Positions 38,085 through 47,333 are shown, counted from the first letter of the stretch. The stretch is 64,000 bases of DNA from Acinetobacter bouvetii (GCF_902753875.1 NZ_CADDTS010000004.1:62001-126000), one strand, 5' to 3'. Notes: generated from the letters alone by a model not told the origin. Made by a program: numbers and translations.

Positions 38085-38099
38085 ATCTGCGATTAGTCA

Positions 38100-39023
38100 T
38101 TAAATGGTATAACCATGATGATCCGTGGCTAAGTTCCTTAAACCTTCGACCAGATAATCAATCAATTTTTCCATCACTAGGCGTTGGCCTTTGCGGGATG
38201 CATAGACCAGTTGTACCGTTCCTAAGTTTGAGCACCATTCAGGTAACACATGTATTAATTTACCTTGTTGAAGATCTTGTTCAACCGCCAAATAAGGTAA
38301 ATCTGCAATGCCCAAACCATCGCGTACCGCATAGTAAACACCAGCCAGATCATTACTTTTAATCCGTGGTTGCAGGGGAATATCAATCACTTCCTCATGC
38401 TCGCGATTGTGTAAATGCCAATAATATTGTGATTTTTGCGTGCCTAGAACAATACTCGGAAATTCATGTAATTCGGTAAAGTGCTGAATCTGTCGTCCTT
38501 GTAACAGTTCCGGACTGGCCACCAGACAATGGGTGGTTTTAATCACATCACGGACGATTAGACTGGAATCTTCATTGGCCTGGAAGTTGGTGCGAATGGC
38601 CAAATCGATATCATCATGGATCAGATCGACCCGGCGACTGGTCAGCTCTAGTTCAATCTGGACTTTGGGATAATCTTTTAAAAACTGATTCAATAAGCTG
38701 CGAATTTGAAAATGCATCATCACGGCAGGACAGCTGATCTTGATCAAGCCTTGTGGTTCACTTTTCTGTTTCAGTAAAACGCTATTGGCACATTCGACCT
38801 GATCAATGACTTTGCAACATTGCTCATAAAATTCTTGACCCAATGGCGTCACTTTAAAATGGCGGGTAGAACGTTGAATCAGGCTGACATTAAACTGGCT
38901 TTCCAGATCTAAAATGCGTCGGCTGAGTTTTGATTTGGTGATATTGCTGACTTCACTTGCTGCACTAAATCCACCGTGTTTCACCACCAGGAAAAAGTAA
39001 TAATAATCATCAAATGAATGCAT
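38100..39023 (-). CDS. LysR-family transcriptional regulator
   Basis: This 307-residue regulator has an N-terminal winged helix (FFLVVKHGGFSAASEVSNITKSKLSRRILDLESQFNVSLIQRSTRHFKVTPLG) and a periplasmic-binding-like effector domain (GLIKISCPAVMMHFQIRSLLNQFLKDYPKVQIELELTSR). It lies 120 bases downstream of the isochorismatase-type gene on the same strand. LysR/isochorismatase/pirin neighbourhoods are common in Acinetobacter and related bacteria, so it may control ycaC and the divergent pirin gene. The effector is unknown. Confidence 0.9.
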   Translation of the reverse strand: MHSFDDYYYFFLVVKHGGFSAASEVSNITKSKLSRRILDLESQFNVSLIQRSTRHFKVTPLGQEFYEQCCKVIDQVECANSVLLKQKSEPQGLIKISCPAVMMHFQIRSLLNQFLKDYPKVQIELELTSRRVDLIHDDIDLAIRTNFQANEDSSLIVRDVIKTTHCLVASPELLQGRQIQHFTELHEFPSIVLGTQKSQYYWHLHNREHEEVIDIPLQPRIKSNDLAGVYYAVRDGLGIADLPYLAVEQDLQQGKLIHVLPEWCSNLGTVQLVYASRKGQRLVMEKLIDYLVEGLRNLATDHHGYTI

Positions 39024-39143
39024 ACATCATTCTCAAAAACAGGATTAAAGAATCTTTATTCTAGCTGAAAATCAGCCAGATAACGGAGAGTGGGTAAGAT
39101 AAAAGAAGCGATCCTAAGACCGCTTTTCTTAAAAGAAAAAATC

Positions 39144-39770
39144 TTATTTTTGAGTGCTGTTCTGATTGTAGCTATTAATCAGGTTGCGATAATCAGGAAT
39201 ATGATTGGAGAACAAGGTTCCCAATCCTTCAATGTCATTGCGCCAGTCACGGTGCAATTCACATGCAGCCCCAAACCAGGTCATCAATTGTGCGCCAGCA
39301 TTTGACATACGATCCCATGCAGAATCACGGGTTAAGTGGTTAAAGGTACCGGAAGCATCGGTAATCACAAAGACTTCAAAGTCTTCTTCAAGCGCAGAAA
39401 GCGCAGGGAAAGCCACACAGACTTCAGTCACTACCCCGGCAATAATCAACTGTTTTTTACCGGTGGCTTTGACCGCTTTGACAAAGTCTTCATTGTCCCA
39501 GGCATTGATTTGACCCGGACGGGCAATATAAGGCGCTTCAGGAAACATTTCTTTCAGTTCTGGCACCAACGGACCATTTGGGCCCTGTTCAAAACTGGTG
39601 GTTAAAATAGTAGGAAGATTAAAGTATTTAGCCGCTGCAGCCAGAGCCAAGACATTGTTTTTGAATTTGTCAGGATCAATATCACGAACCAGTGAAAGCA
39701 GTCCTGTTTGATGATCCACCAATAAAACTGCTGCGTTATCTTTGTCTAAACGAACATATGGTTTACCCAT
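39144..39770 (-). CDS. Isochorismatase-family hydrolase (YcaC-like)
   Basis: This 208-residue cysteine hydrolase has nucleophile C118 (IAGVVTEVCVAFPALSALEE) and acid D19 (AAVLLVDHQTGLLSLV). The segment DASGTFNHLTRDSAWDRMSNAGAQLMTWF is typical of YcaC. YcaC has no settled substrate, although the fold hydrolyses amides or vinyl ethers. The gene is divergent from a pirin gene and followed by a LysR gene, a recurring arrangement. GGAA lies before the ATG. Confidence 0.88.
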   Translation of the reverse strand: MGKPYVRLDKDNAAVLLVDHQTGLLSLVRDIDPDKFKNNVLALAAAAKYFNLPTILTTSFEQGPNGPLVPELKEMFPEAPYIARPGQINAWDNEDFVKAVKATGKKQLIIAGVVTEVCVAFPALSALEEDFEVFVITDASGTFNHLTRDSAWDRMSNAGAQLMTWFGAACELHRDWRNDIEGLGTLFSNHIPDYRNLINSYNQNSTQK

Positions 39771-40075
39771 TTTTCTATTCCTATGGTGTATGAAGAAGTA
39801 TGAGATATTCAGTTCAAATCAGTCATATAAGCTCCGATCTGTTTTTATGGTAATGAGCGATGAGCAGAGGGTGAAGCCCATAGATTAGGATTAATCATCA
39901 TATATATAGGACAATAAATGGATTTATGTGAATTAAATGACTTTTTGTATTAATTTTGCTGATAAAAATCCAACTATCCTATTCTTGAGACGCAGTATAT
40001 TGCCGCATGGCTAGGTTCACATCTTTAAAAAATCTAAGATAGGCACATATTATTTCCTAGAGATAGGAGTTTGAG
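39771..40075. other. Divergent promoter region, ycaC-like / pirin
   Basis: AT-rich, 305 bases, no gene seen. It holds the pirin ribosome binding site (ATAGGAG) and must carry both promoters. A LysR-type T-N11-A site is likely but none stands out. Confidence 0.45.
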
Positions 40076-40963
40076 ATGAAAAAAATTATTGGCGTTTACC
40101 GCAACCAAAATATGCATTGGGTTGGCGATGGCTTTCCGGTGAAAAACCTGTTTTCCTATGACCGTCTGGGACAGGCCATTAGCCCGTTTTTGCTGCTGGA
40201 TTATGCCGCACCTTATCACTTTAGCCCAACGACCCAGCAGCATGGGGTCGGTTCCCATCCGCACCGTGGTTTTGAAACAGTCACTCTGGCCTATAAAGGT
40301 GAAGTGACGCATAAAGACTCTGCCGGCGGTGGTGGAACCATTAAAACCGGCGATGTGCAATGGATGACAGCAGGGGCGGGTTTGGTGCATGAAGAGTTTC
40401 ATTCACCAGAGTTTGCTAAAAGTGGTGGTCTGTTTGAAATGGTACAGCTGTGGGTGAATTTGCCTGCCGCCGACAAAATGACTGCACCTAAATATCAAGC
40501 CATTGCCGCACAGGATATTCCTGTGATTGAACTTGAAGATGATGCCGGCTATATCCGGGTGATTGCCGGTCGTTATATAGCGGATCATGCCGAACAGGTC
40601 GGTCCGGCGACTACGCATAGTCCGGTCAATGTCTGGGATGGCGAGTTAAAAGCCGAGCATGTTCATCATCTGCATGTGCCTGTTGATCACACTGTACTGG
40701 TGGTGGTCTTGGCCGGTGAAATGCAGTTGAATGGTGCCCAGCATGTACAGGACAGCTCGATTGTCATGTTTGCCAAAGATGGTGAAGCGGAGATTCAGCT
40801 TGAAGCGCTTCAGGACAGTAAATTTTTGGTGCTCACCGGACAGCCGCTGAATGAGCCGATTCAAGGTTATGGCCCTTTTGTGATGAATAGCAAAGATGAA
40901 ATCATTCAAGCATTTAATGATTTTAATAGCGGTAAGTTTGGTGAAATACCCGTCACAGCCTAA
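40076..40963 (+). CDS. Pirin family protein
   Basis: This 295-residue bicupin carries the pirin metal ligands at the usual spacing: H61 and H63 (GSHPHRGFETVT), H105 and E107 (GAGLVHEEFHSPEF). Bacterial pirins bind iron; some have quercetin dioxygenase activity and others act on regulatory partners. The C-terminal cupin ends PIQGYGPFVMNSKDEIIQAFNDFNSGKFG, a standard pirin ending. It is divergent from the isochorismatase-type gene. Which activity applies here is unknown. Confidence 0.93.
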   Translation: MKKIIGVYRNQNMHWVGDGFPVKNLFSYDRLGQAISPFLLLDYAAPYHFSPTTQQHGVGSHPHRGFETVTLAYKGEVTHKDSAGGGGTIKTGDVQWMTAGAGLVHEEFHSPEFAKSGGLFEMVQLWVNLPAADKMTAPKYQAIAAQDIPVIELEDDAGYIRVIAGRYIADHAEQVGPATTHSPVNVWDGELKAEHVHHLHVPVDHTVLVVVLAGEMQLNGAQHVQDSSIVMFAKDGEAEIQLEALQDSKFLVLTGQPLNEPIQGYGPFVMNSKDEIIQAFNDFNSGKFGEIPVTA

Positions 40964-40996
40964 TACTGATCTTTAAATCCCGGCATCAAAAAGAAG

Positions 40997-41024
40997 AAGC
41001 CCCTGAAAATTGAGGGGCTTTTTT
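40997..41024 (+). terminator. Terminator after the pirin gene
   Basis: AAGCCCCT GAAAATTG AGGGGCTT then TTTT. Confidence 0.9.
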
Positions 41025-41392
41025 GCGAACTGGATTTTTTACTATTGGCCTATTGGCATCTTAGTTGATGATTAAAATGTGAAGATATTATTCATTTATT
41101 ATGTGGCGTATAATAATGTTATTTCAGTTGACTGTAAAACGTTTGTTATAAAAATGGTTAATATAGATCATTTTTTTTTAAAGGATTTTTATAGTTTATG
41201 TTTGAAAAACAATAATTATTTTGTTTAAAAGTTTTTGATTTTTTAATGTATAAATAAGGGTAAATTTCTACTTTGTCTTCATGTTGATGAGTTTTGTTAA
41301 AAAGACACATTCTGGAATATTTTAATACCGCCTTTTTCGTATGCTTGGTTCATAATTTCAGTAATCTTATGTGTAACTGACGGATAATAATT
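41025..41392. other. Gene-free AT-rich region before the FAD oxidoreductase
   Basis: I see no gene, repeat or strong hairpin. It should contain the promoter of the oxidoreductase-methyltransferase pair. Confidence 0.45.
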
Positions 41393-42691
41393 TTGGATAT
41401 TGCAGTTATTGGTAGTGGCATGGCGGGGCTGGCTACCGCAAGAATGCTCAAAGATGCAGGACATAGCATTACAATTTTTGAAGCCTTACCGGGTCGTGGT
41501 ATGGACAGTCATAGCATAGAATTCGAAGGTGGTCTGATTGATGCTCCCTTGCGTGTCATGAACCCTCATTTGTGGAAAAACACCTTGAGTTTGGCAACTC
41601 ATCTGGGTATCCAAACTTTTCCTGTCCGTACCTATATGGCATGTAGCTGGTTATTTGAAGACCGCACAGAAACCTGGCTCACCACCTCGCGCAGCCGCAT
41701 TGGTAATTTTCCGATTATTAATAACCGTAAAGGCCTCCAGCAATACGGTTGGCGACTGGTGAAAGGCATGCTGCAGCTGAAAACAGCGATTGCCAAATTC
41801 TTCAAGTCGAAAGATCAAGAGATTACGTTGGCTGAATTTATCAATAGCAATGATATTGAAGAAGTTTTTTGGCATGGTGCAGTGATGCCTGTGTTGTACA
41901 CTATTTGTACCTGTAATCCTAAAACCATTGGTGAATGGCCAGCAAAACCGCTATTGCTGTTCTTGCGTCAATTAACCAATGGCGATGCGCTGTTACGTTT
42001 ACAGGGCGGTACACCTGCCTTGGTAGACAAGCTGATTGAAGGCATTGATATTCGCAATGGTTCTGCTATCACTCAAATTAAAGAACAGGACAATGGTGTA
42101 TTGGTTAAAAATGCTGACGGTGAGGAACGCATTTTTGATCGTGTGATTGTCGCTACACCAACCAATAAGATTGAAAAGTTCCTGGATAATGAACAATTTG
42201 CTGATGATATTGCGCTATTGAAGAAATTCAAGTTTGAGCAAGGTCAGCTAGTGATTCATACTGATCAAACCGTGATGCCGCCAAAACGTAAAGATTGGGC
42301 AGTACTCAGTTATATGATGGACCGTAAATTTACCCGTCAACAATTTACCGTGTGGCTGAATTCGGTCGAACCAAGTCTGGTGGGTAAAACACCAGTATTC
42401 CAGACCTGGCAGCCAGTGACCGAGATTGATCCTAAAAAAATCATTTCCAGTGTGACACTTACCCGTGCCGTAGTGGATTCACAGACCGTAGCTTTAAACA
42501 AAGAGTTACAACAACGTCATAAAGATCTCAATCGTAAAGTCTTTTATTGTGGTTCATGGTCGTGTGAAGGTTTGCCTATTCTAGAGTCTGCTGTCACTTC
42601 AGCGATGCATATTGCCGAAATTTTCAAAGCCCCATTGCCGTTTGTGGGATTAAATCCTAAAGTTGAGGTTGCTCCCCAACTCGGCTACTAA
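41393..42691 (+). CDS. FAD-dependent amine-oxidase-like protein
   Basis: This 432-residue flavoprotein starts with the dinucleotide motif VIGSGMAGLATARML and the acidic end of beta-2 (TIFEALPG). GGTPALVDKLIEG and the C-terminal FAD contact FYCGSWSCEGLPILESAVTSAMHIAE follow the pattern of the amine oxidase/desaturase group. Relatives occur next to cyclopropane-fatty-acid-type methyltransferases and act on lipids; that role here is inference. The start must be TTG 41393, since the GxG motif begins six residues later and no ATG lies upstream in frame. The stop is one base before the methyltransferase ATG. Confidence 0.8.
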   Translation: MDIAVIGSGMAGLATARMLKDAGHSITIFEALPGRGMDSHSIEFEGGLIDAPLRVMNPHLWKNTLSLATHLGIQTFPVRTYMACSWLFEDRTETWLTTSRSRIGNFPIINNRKGLQQYGWRLVKGMLQLKTAIAKFFKSKDQEITLAEFINSNDIEEVFWHGAVMPVLYTICTCNPKTIGEWPAKPLLLFLRQLTNGDALLRLQGGTPALVDKLIEGIDIRNGSAITQIKEQDNGVLVKNADGEERIFDRVIVATPTNKIEKFLDNEQFADDIALLKKFKFEQGQLVIHTDQTVMPPKRKDWAVLSYMMDRKFTRQQFTVWLNSVEPSLVGKTPVFQTWQPVTEIDPKKIISSVTLTRAVVDSQTVALNKELQQRHKDLNRKVFYCGSWSCEGLPILESAVTSAMHIAEIFKAPLPFVGLNPKVEVAPQLGY

Positions 42692-42692
42692 T

Positions 42693-43514
42693 ATGAAATG
42701 GCTCCAAGCGATTCGTCAGCAGTTTCCACAGCATAAATATGCGATTAATGCGAAACAGCTGGGAGATGATGCTGCACTTGCTTGGAGTAATTTGGGCTAT
42801 TGGGATGCTGCAACAGCTTCCTATCCTCAGGCTTGTCGCCAGTTGGCCGATCAATTGGCACAAGCTGTTGCTTTAAGCTCAAATGACCGCTTGCTGGATT
42901 TGGGCTGCGGGCAGGGAGCAAGTCTGATGTATTGGCAACAGCACTATCAGGTTCGGCATATAGAAGCAGTAGAATTACAAGCTAATTGCGTACGCCAAAT
43001 TCAGACCCATTTTCCGCACATTGCTGCGATTTATCAGCACTCTTTTTTAAATTTAAAACAGCTTCCGTTTACTCAGGGCATTGATGTGGTGCTGTGTATT
43101 GATGCGGCTTATCACTCCAATTTAAATTCATTCCTCGATTCGATCAGCAGCGTTTTAAATTCAAAAGGCAGATTGGGTTTTCATGATTTAATTTTGTCTG
43201 AAAAATGGCACACGTTAAATGCACTTCAAAAGCAGAAGTACCAGTGGCTATTAAAGTTGGCTGATGTAAAGCTGGATAACCTGCTGACGGCAGCAGCATG
43301 TAAACAGACTTTAGAGATGTATGGTTTTAGCGAGATCGACATCCGGGATTTATCTGAACCGGTGCTGCATGGCTTTTCTCAATATTTTCAGCAATTGCCA
43401 AAGCAAGGCATCGGACTGGATACCTTTAAAATTCGCATGACTGCAAAGCTCTGTCAGCAGCTTTATCTGGATGGGTTGGTCAATTATGTGCAGATCAGTG
43501 CGAAAAAATCATAA
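42693..43514 (+). CDS. SAM-dependent methyltransferase, class I
   Basis: This 273-residue methyltransferase has motif I LLDLGCGQGASLMYW, an acidic loop HIEAVELQANC and motif IV-like DVVLCIDAAYHSN. The C-terminal region looks helical and has no membrane segment. It starts one base after the oxidoreductase stop, which implies translational coupling and a shared pathway. The pairing with an FAD oxidoreductase recalls lipid-modifying clusters, but substrate is unknown. ATG 42693 is chosen over the in-frame start at 42663 inside the previous gene. Confidence 0.82.
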   Translation: MKWLQAIRQQFPQHKYAINAKQLGDDAALAWSNLGYWDAATASYPQACRQLADQLAQAVALSSNDRLLDLGCGQGASLMYWQQHYQVRHIEAVELQANCVRQIQTHFPHIAAIYQHSFLNLKQLPFTQGIDVVLCIDAAYHSNLNSFLDSISSVLNSKGRLGFHDLILSEKWHTLNALQKQKYQWLLKLADVKLDNLLTAAACKQTLEMYGFSEIDIRDLSEPVLHGFSQYFQQLPKQGIGLDTFKIRMTAKLCQQLYLDGLVNYVQISAKKS

Positions 43515-43561
43515 CGCGTAGAAACAGCTCAATTTGATTATTGTTTTAGAAAGTAGAAGCC

Positions 43562-43595
43562 TAAAAACAACAAAGCCTCACTAAAAAGCGAGGCT
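43562..43595 (-). terminator. Terminator of the tRNA-Thr transcript
   Basis: On the minus strand AGCCTCGCT/AGTGAGGCT forms a hairpin followed by TTTGTTGTTTTT, eleven bases after the tRNA. Confidence 0.8.
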
Positions 43596-43605
43596 AAGTA
43601 TAAAA

Positions 43606-43681
<76 letters not shown>

Positions 43682-43819
43682 AACGTGCAGAGAATAATAG
43701 CGAATTTTATTGAAAACGCAAGCCAAAAAATGACCGATTGAAAGCGATGACCTGATTTTGAGACGTTAATTTTTCCAGGCCATCTGGTCAATTAAATAAA
43801 TGCTTTTCAATTTAGAAAA

Positions 43820-44047
43820 TTATTTACTCCTTAAAATGTGATCCAGATCTTGAGCACATTCTTCCAAGGTGAGAGCCATATCAATTTGCATTTGCGGTTT
43901 CAGTTCGTTGGCGAGCTTTCGCCATTGTTCAATAAGTCGAATTGCCTTTTGAATTTTATGTTTATTAATATCCTTCGCAAGTGTTGGAGTATAACCGCCA
44001 CGTTTAGCATTCTTGATTTGTTTGACATAATTATTGCTGGTATTCAT
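43820..44047 (-). CDS. Small uncharacterised protein (75 residues)
   Basis: This short, charged, mostly helical protein begins NTSNNYVKQIKNAKRGGYTPTLAKDINKHKI and then reads ALTLEECAQDLDHILRSK. GGGAG five bases before ATG 44047 supports translation from there rather than from GTG 44053. I recognise no family. It lies just upstream of the tRNA on the same strand. Confidence 0.55.
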   Translation of the reverse strand: MNTSNNYVKQIKNAKRGGYTPTLAKDINKHKIQKAIRLIEQWRKLANELKPQMQIDMALTLEECAQDLDHILRSK

Positions 44048-44427
44048 ATTCACTCCCGAATAGCAGTTTTCTATGTGTTCAATGTGCTTTTTTTCGTTCG
44101 ATTCAAGGCTCTGTTATATGATTGTTATCATGGAAATATTGCATTTATATGATCATATTTCAATAGTTTTTTTAGCCCCAGAACTCTAAAGAAGAATGTG
44201 CAGTAATTGTGCCATTTATACCGTATGTTAATGAAAGATCGGCCTTTGAAGGTTTTTGGTAACTAATGTGAAGTGGCGGACATGAGGGGCATGGCAGATC
44301 AATTATCTAGAAAATTCACAGTTACAATGATGGAAATTGAAACACAGCTGTAGTTGGATGATGGGATTTAAGGCGTAGATTAACGATGTGGTAGAACAAG
44401 TCATTCAGGGTAATGCATAGGATACAC
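44048..44427. other. Gene-free stretch at the edge of the backbone
   Basis: 380 bases without a supportable gene, repeat or hairpin. Composition is mixed, and both ends are likely promoter regions for the flanking small genes. Confidence 0.4.
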
Positions 44428-44625
44428 ATGAACATGACTGAATCAGATAATCAACAGCCAGACCAGCAAAAACAACCCGTTCCAGTCATTCAACAGCCTG
44501 ATCAGCAGAAACATCCCAATCCACCCAATCCCCAGCCGGATCAACCTAATCAGCATATTGACGCAGGCAACCCACAAAAGAAACCTCATGAGCAACCTGA
44601 AAACCCATTGCGACAACAGAAATAG
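44428..44625 (+). CDS. Proline/glutamine-rich small protein
   Basis: A 65-residue low-complexity protein with repeated QQPDQQK and NPQPDQPNQ units and no hydrophobic segment. AGGA eight bases before ATG 44428 makes translation plausible. No family is recognised; it would be disordered. It lies 63 bases before a small membrane-anchored protein gene and may share its transcript. Confidence 0.5.
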   Translation: MNMTESDNQQPDQQKQPVPVIQQPDQQKHPNPPNPQPDQPNQHIDAGNPQKKPHEQPENPLRQQK

Positions 44626-44688
44626 CAAGTATGTCGATCTAGGTGTTTGTCTGAGGGAATGGTCAGCAGAGTAGAGGAGGTGAATAAG

Positions 44689-44949
44689 ATGCTAACCAAA
44701 CAGGTCAAAATGATTGGTGTTGTGGTGGTGCTGATCATTATCGTGATTGCTGGATGGATGTATTATCAGTCCATGAAAACTCCAGCATTTGGTGGTTTTC
44801 AGGAGGGTACCGAACAATATTATGGTTATCGCTATGCACATGATCACTTAAAGTCTGTAGACCAATGTGATGATGATAAAGATGATCCATCCATGAATTT
44901 CAATGAACAGTTTTTTGAAGGTTGTAAAAAATATTTTGAAGAGAAATAA
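44689..44949 (+). CDS. Small single-pass membrane protein
   Basis: An 86-residue protein with one N-terminal helix (MIGVVVVLIIIVIAGWMYYQS). A polar extracytoplasmic domain with two cysteines (SVDQCDDDKDD and FFEGCKKYF) follows and could form a disulfide. AGGAGG, eight bases before ATG 44689, is a perfect ribosome binding site. I know no family. The acidic DDDKDDP stretch could bind a cation but that is speculation. Confidence 0.65.
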   Translation: MLTKQVKMIGVVVVLIIIVIAGWMYYQSMKTPAFGGFQEGTEQYYGYRYAHDHLKSVDQCDDDKDDPSMNFNEQFFEGCKKYFEEK

Positions 44950-44978
44950 AAAATCTGTTTTTTTAACAAGGTTTCATT

Positions 44979-45086
44979 ATGAATTTGAAGCCAAATTGTT
45001 TTTATGCACTGCTTTGGATTGCAGTTCTTGAAAATTTGGCGAAAGAGGGAATCATATTTTTCACTCAAGATATTGATAATAAATAA
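44979..45086 (+). CDS. Possible 35-residue small protein
   Basis: ATG AAT TTG AAG opens a frame (MNLKPNCFYALLWIAVLEN and on) with AAGG seven bases before it, 29 bases after the previous stop. It has one weak hydrophobic stretch. It could be a small protein or chance. Confidence 0.3.
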   Translation: MNLKPNCFYALLWIAVLENLAKEGIIFFTQDIDNK

Positions 45087-45110
45087 ATAAATTTTATATT
45101 TTTTTGATCG

Positions 45111-45208
45111 ATCCCCCAATCATCCCCCGCAACTCTATTTTATAGAAAATTGGCAAAAATTATTCAGTAGGTTTCTTGGTAAAAAAACTATTCGGTAGGT
45201 TTCATGGA
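45111..45208. repeat. Two sets of short direct repeats, possible island edge
   Basis: ATCCCCC occurs at 45111-45117 and 45122-45128 (11-base spacing); read on the minus strand these are GGGGGAT words like integrase arm sites. Then ATTCAGTAGGTTTCTTGG (from 45162) and ATTCGGTAGGTTTCATGG (from 45191) differ at two positions. The backbone ends and accessory genes begin here. Confidence 0.4.
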
Positions 45209-45413
45209 TATACACAGTTTTTAAATCAGTTAGAAAAGATTGCTATCTTCTTAAGTATATATTTTACTAATTGCTTTGTTCGCTTTGCTCACAATTATTA
45301 GCAGACTGTAAAAAAATAAATTTGTCCATATGCTTTAGAAGCTAACAGGCGATTTAAAACCATAAACTTGCTGCATTGGCGTATCAACACCGTCTGTTAA
45401 GATGTTTGCAGCC

Positions 45414-46778
45414 TTAGAGTGATATGATTGTTTCCAATTTTGATGAAAGTGCCTTCAGGGTATCTGGAATAATTTTTTTTAAGCTATCTTTACTAATTTT
45501 GTGGTGCTCGGCAATACCATCGTAAGAGCAAAAAATGCTTTCAATTTTTTCCGTGGCGGTATTTTGGGGGATAGTACTAATTTTGAAATCATCACGGGTT
45601 TGAACTAACTCTCGTAACTTTTCCATGAGATGAGACAGATTGAAATCATTCTTTCTATTAATCCAGTTAGGCATGTCTTGAATAGCATCAAAATTAACTG
45701 TTTCTTTTACCCAGTTTGGAATTTCTACCTCTGTATTATCAATGATTGCTTTTAAATAATTAAAGCGTTGATATCGTAATGGATCGCCTTCCAAAATTTT
45801 ACGTTTAAAAATTTGGTCATAATAAATTAAGCTGATAAGAGCCGTTAGAATAGTATCAGGTCTTTTTAGGTATGATGATGCATTCACAACTACATCAATT
45901 TGAGTTTGTAAATGATATATTTTTTTAAATTGATCTTCATTAATAGGCATTGAGGTATTAAAGCCTTTTCGTTGGCGATCGACTTTTCTGGCATTCAAAT
46001 GATGTAAGAAGTCACTTATGAGTGATGGTAAATTGTTTGGGTCTTCATCTAAGTGAATATTTAAATTTAGGTACTCTGGCGAGGTTGCTTGTAGGTCATA
46101 AGATGAAGCATCAATAAAAGATTTGTTGTATGCAGGTAACGGTGAGTCGTATTTAAATAAGCTACATAAGGTTTGTTGGGCATCTTCATATGTTGGATGA
46201 TTATCCTCGATTATTTCATTGTTAAATTTTTTATAGTGAAGCAAAATTTTTAAATAATCTAAAAAAAGTTCTTCAACGTCCCAGTTAGGGAAAAGATTAG
46301 GTAAGTAATAATTATTTTTTTTTAAATAAACAGGTAAAAAATCAGATAGTAAAAATTGGTCATCAGTTAGTTGTTTGTACTCATGGATTTGTTCCCAGAA
46401 AAAATTATAAGAATCGTCAAAAATTTTCTTTACCTCATAGTGTTGTAATAGATCATGAATTAAGTATTCATCTGCTAAATAAAGCCCATGAGTTTGACAG
46501 TACCCTAAGATATGATTGAGTAATTTCCGATCAATAATAATTTTTTCAACATTTCTCCTTATATTTTCTGCAGAAAGATTGGTCTTTTCTTGATATTTGA
46601 TTGTGAGCTGTTCAATTAATCTCATATATATTTGTATTTTGACTTGTTTTATATACTCGTAGAGATGAGGAAAATCCGCCTGAAATTCTTTAGCTTGTCT
46701 AGCTTGATTGACTAGTTTTTGCATAACAGGGTGGGCAATTCGATATATGACATGGTCAAAGACTACGGTTTTACTCAT
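45414..46778 (-). CDS. Uncharacterised 454-residue protein at the island edge
   Basis: No family recognised. The protein is soluble, mostly helical and rich in Lys, Asn, Ile and aromatic residues. Conspicuous words are NLSAENIRRNVEKIIIDRK, KVDRQRKGFNTSMPINEDQF and TVNFDAIQDMPNWINRKN. There is no signal peptide, membrane helix or obvious nucleotide-binding motif. It is clearly more AT-rich than the backbone. It is divergent from the AlpA-type gene, 110 bases away, so it is part of the mobile island. It could be a defence or replication-accessory protein; the sequence does not decide. Confidence 0.65.
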   Translation of the reverse strand: MSKTVVFDHVIYRIAHPVMQKLVNQARQAKEFQADFPHLYEYIKQVKIQIYMRLIEQLTIKYQEKTNLSAENIRRNVEKIIIDRKLLNHILGYCQTHGLYLADEYLIHDLLQHYEVKKIFDDSYNFFWEQIHEYKQLTDDQFLLSDFLPVYLKKNNYYLPNLFPNWDVEELFLDYLKILLHYKKFNNEIIEDNHPTYEDAQQTLCSLFKYDSPLPAYNKSFIDASSYDLQATSPEYLNLNIHLDEDPNNLPSLISDFLHHLNARKVDRQRKGFNTSMPINEDQFKKIYHLQTQIDVVVNASSYLKRPDTILTALISLIYYDQIFKRKILEGDPLRYQRFNYLKAIIDNTEVEIPNWVKETVNFDAIQDMPNWINRKNDFNLSHLMEKLRELVQTRDDFKISTIPQNTATEKIESIFCSYDGIAEHHKISKDSLKKIIPDTLKALSSKLETIISL

Positions 46779-46888
46779 TTGATTACACTACTTAACAATT
46801 CGGAAACTTGTTTTTCTGAAGTTTCTGGCGATTTTACTGCACATTTACATTCAAAGACATCCACACATGTTTTAAATCGGAGTAAACA

Positions 46889-47101
46889 ATGCAGACTACA
46901 GAAATCAAAACAAATCAGATCCTTCGCCTCAAGCAAGTACTTGAGTTATGCGGTATAGGTCGATCAACCATCTACGAGAAAATCAACCCCAAATCGAACC
47001 GTTATGATGCTTCATTTCCTCGACCTATAAAGCTGAGTTTATCGGCTATTGGTTGGTTCGAGCAGGACATTATTGACTGGTTAAATTCCAGAAAAAGTTG
47101 A
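46889..47101 (+). CDS. AlpA-family regulator / excisionase
   Basis: This 70-residue MerR-like winged helix reads ILRLKQVLELCGIGRSTIYEKINPKSNRYDASFPRPIKLSLSAIGWFEQDIIDWLNSRK, the standard AlpA text. AlpA proteins activate or act as excisionase for P4-like integrative elements. No integrase is visible in the window, so its partner is probably beyond the right end or lost. GGAG precedes the ATG. Confidence 0.9.
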   Translation: MQTTEIKTNQILRLKQVLELCGIGRSTIYEKINPKSNRYDASFPRPIKLSLSAIGWFEQDIIDWLNSRKS

Positions 47102-47227
47102 TGCGATCAGCGCGATAACTTGACACACCCAAAACTAACCTATTACCACGATTACACCGTAAGTCCCGTGTTTCTATACTATGGGTTTATGGTGTGATCT
47201 GCATTCGGCTATTTGTGTAACTTATAC

Positions 47228-47250
47228 GATTAATATGTTAGATATTAATC
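47228..47250. repeat. Perfect AT-rich palindrome before the replication-protein gene
   Basis: GATTAATAT (47228-47236) and ATATTAATC (47242-47250) flank GTTAG. It lies 84 bases before the Gp2-like gene and 127 bases after alpA. It could be an operator for AlpA or a hairpin at a rolling-circle origin; neither is proven. Confidence 0.5.
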
Positions 47251-47333
47251 ATAACTAATTAAATTATATAGATATTTAATATGACAAGTAGGCACGAGCT
47301 TGAATGTGATGCATTACTGATGAGTCCATTATC

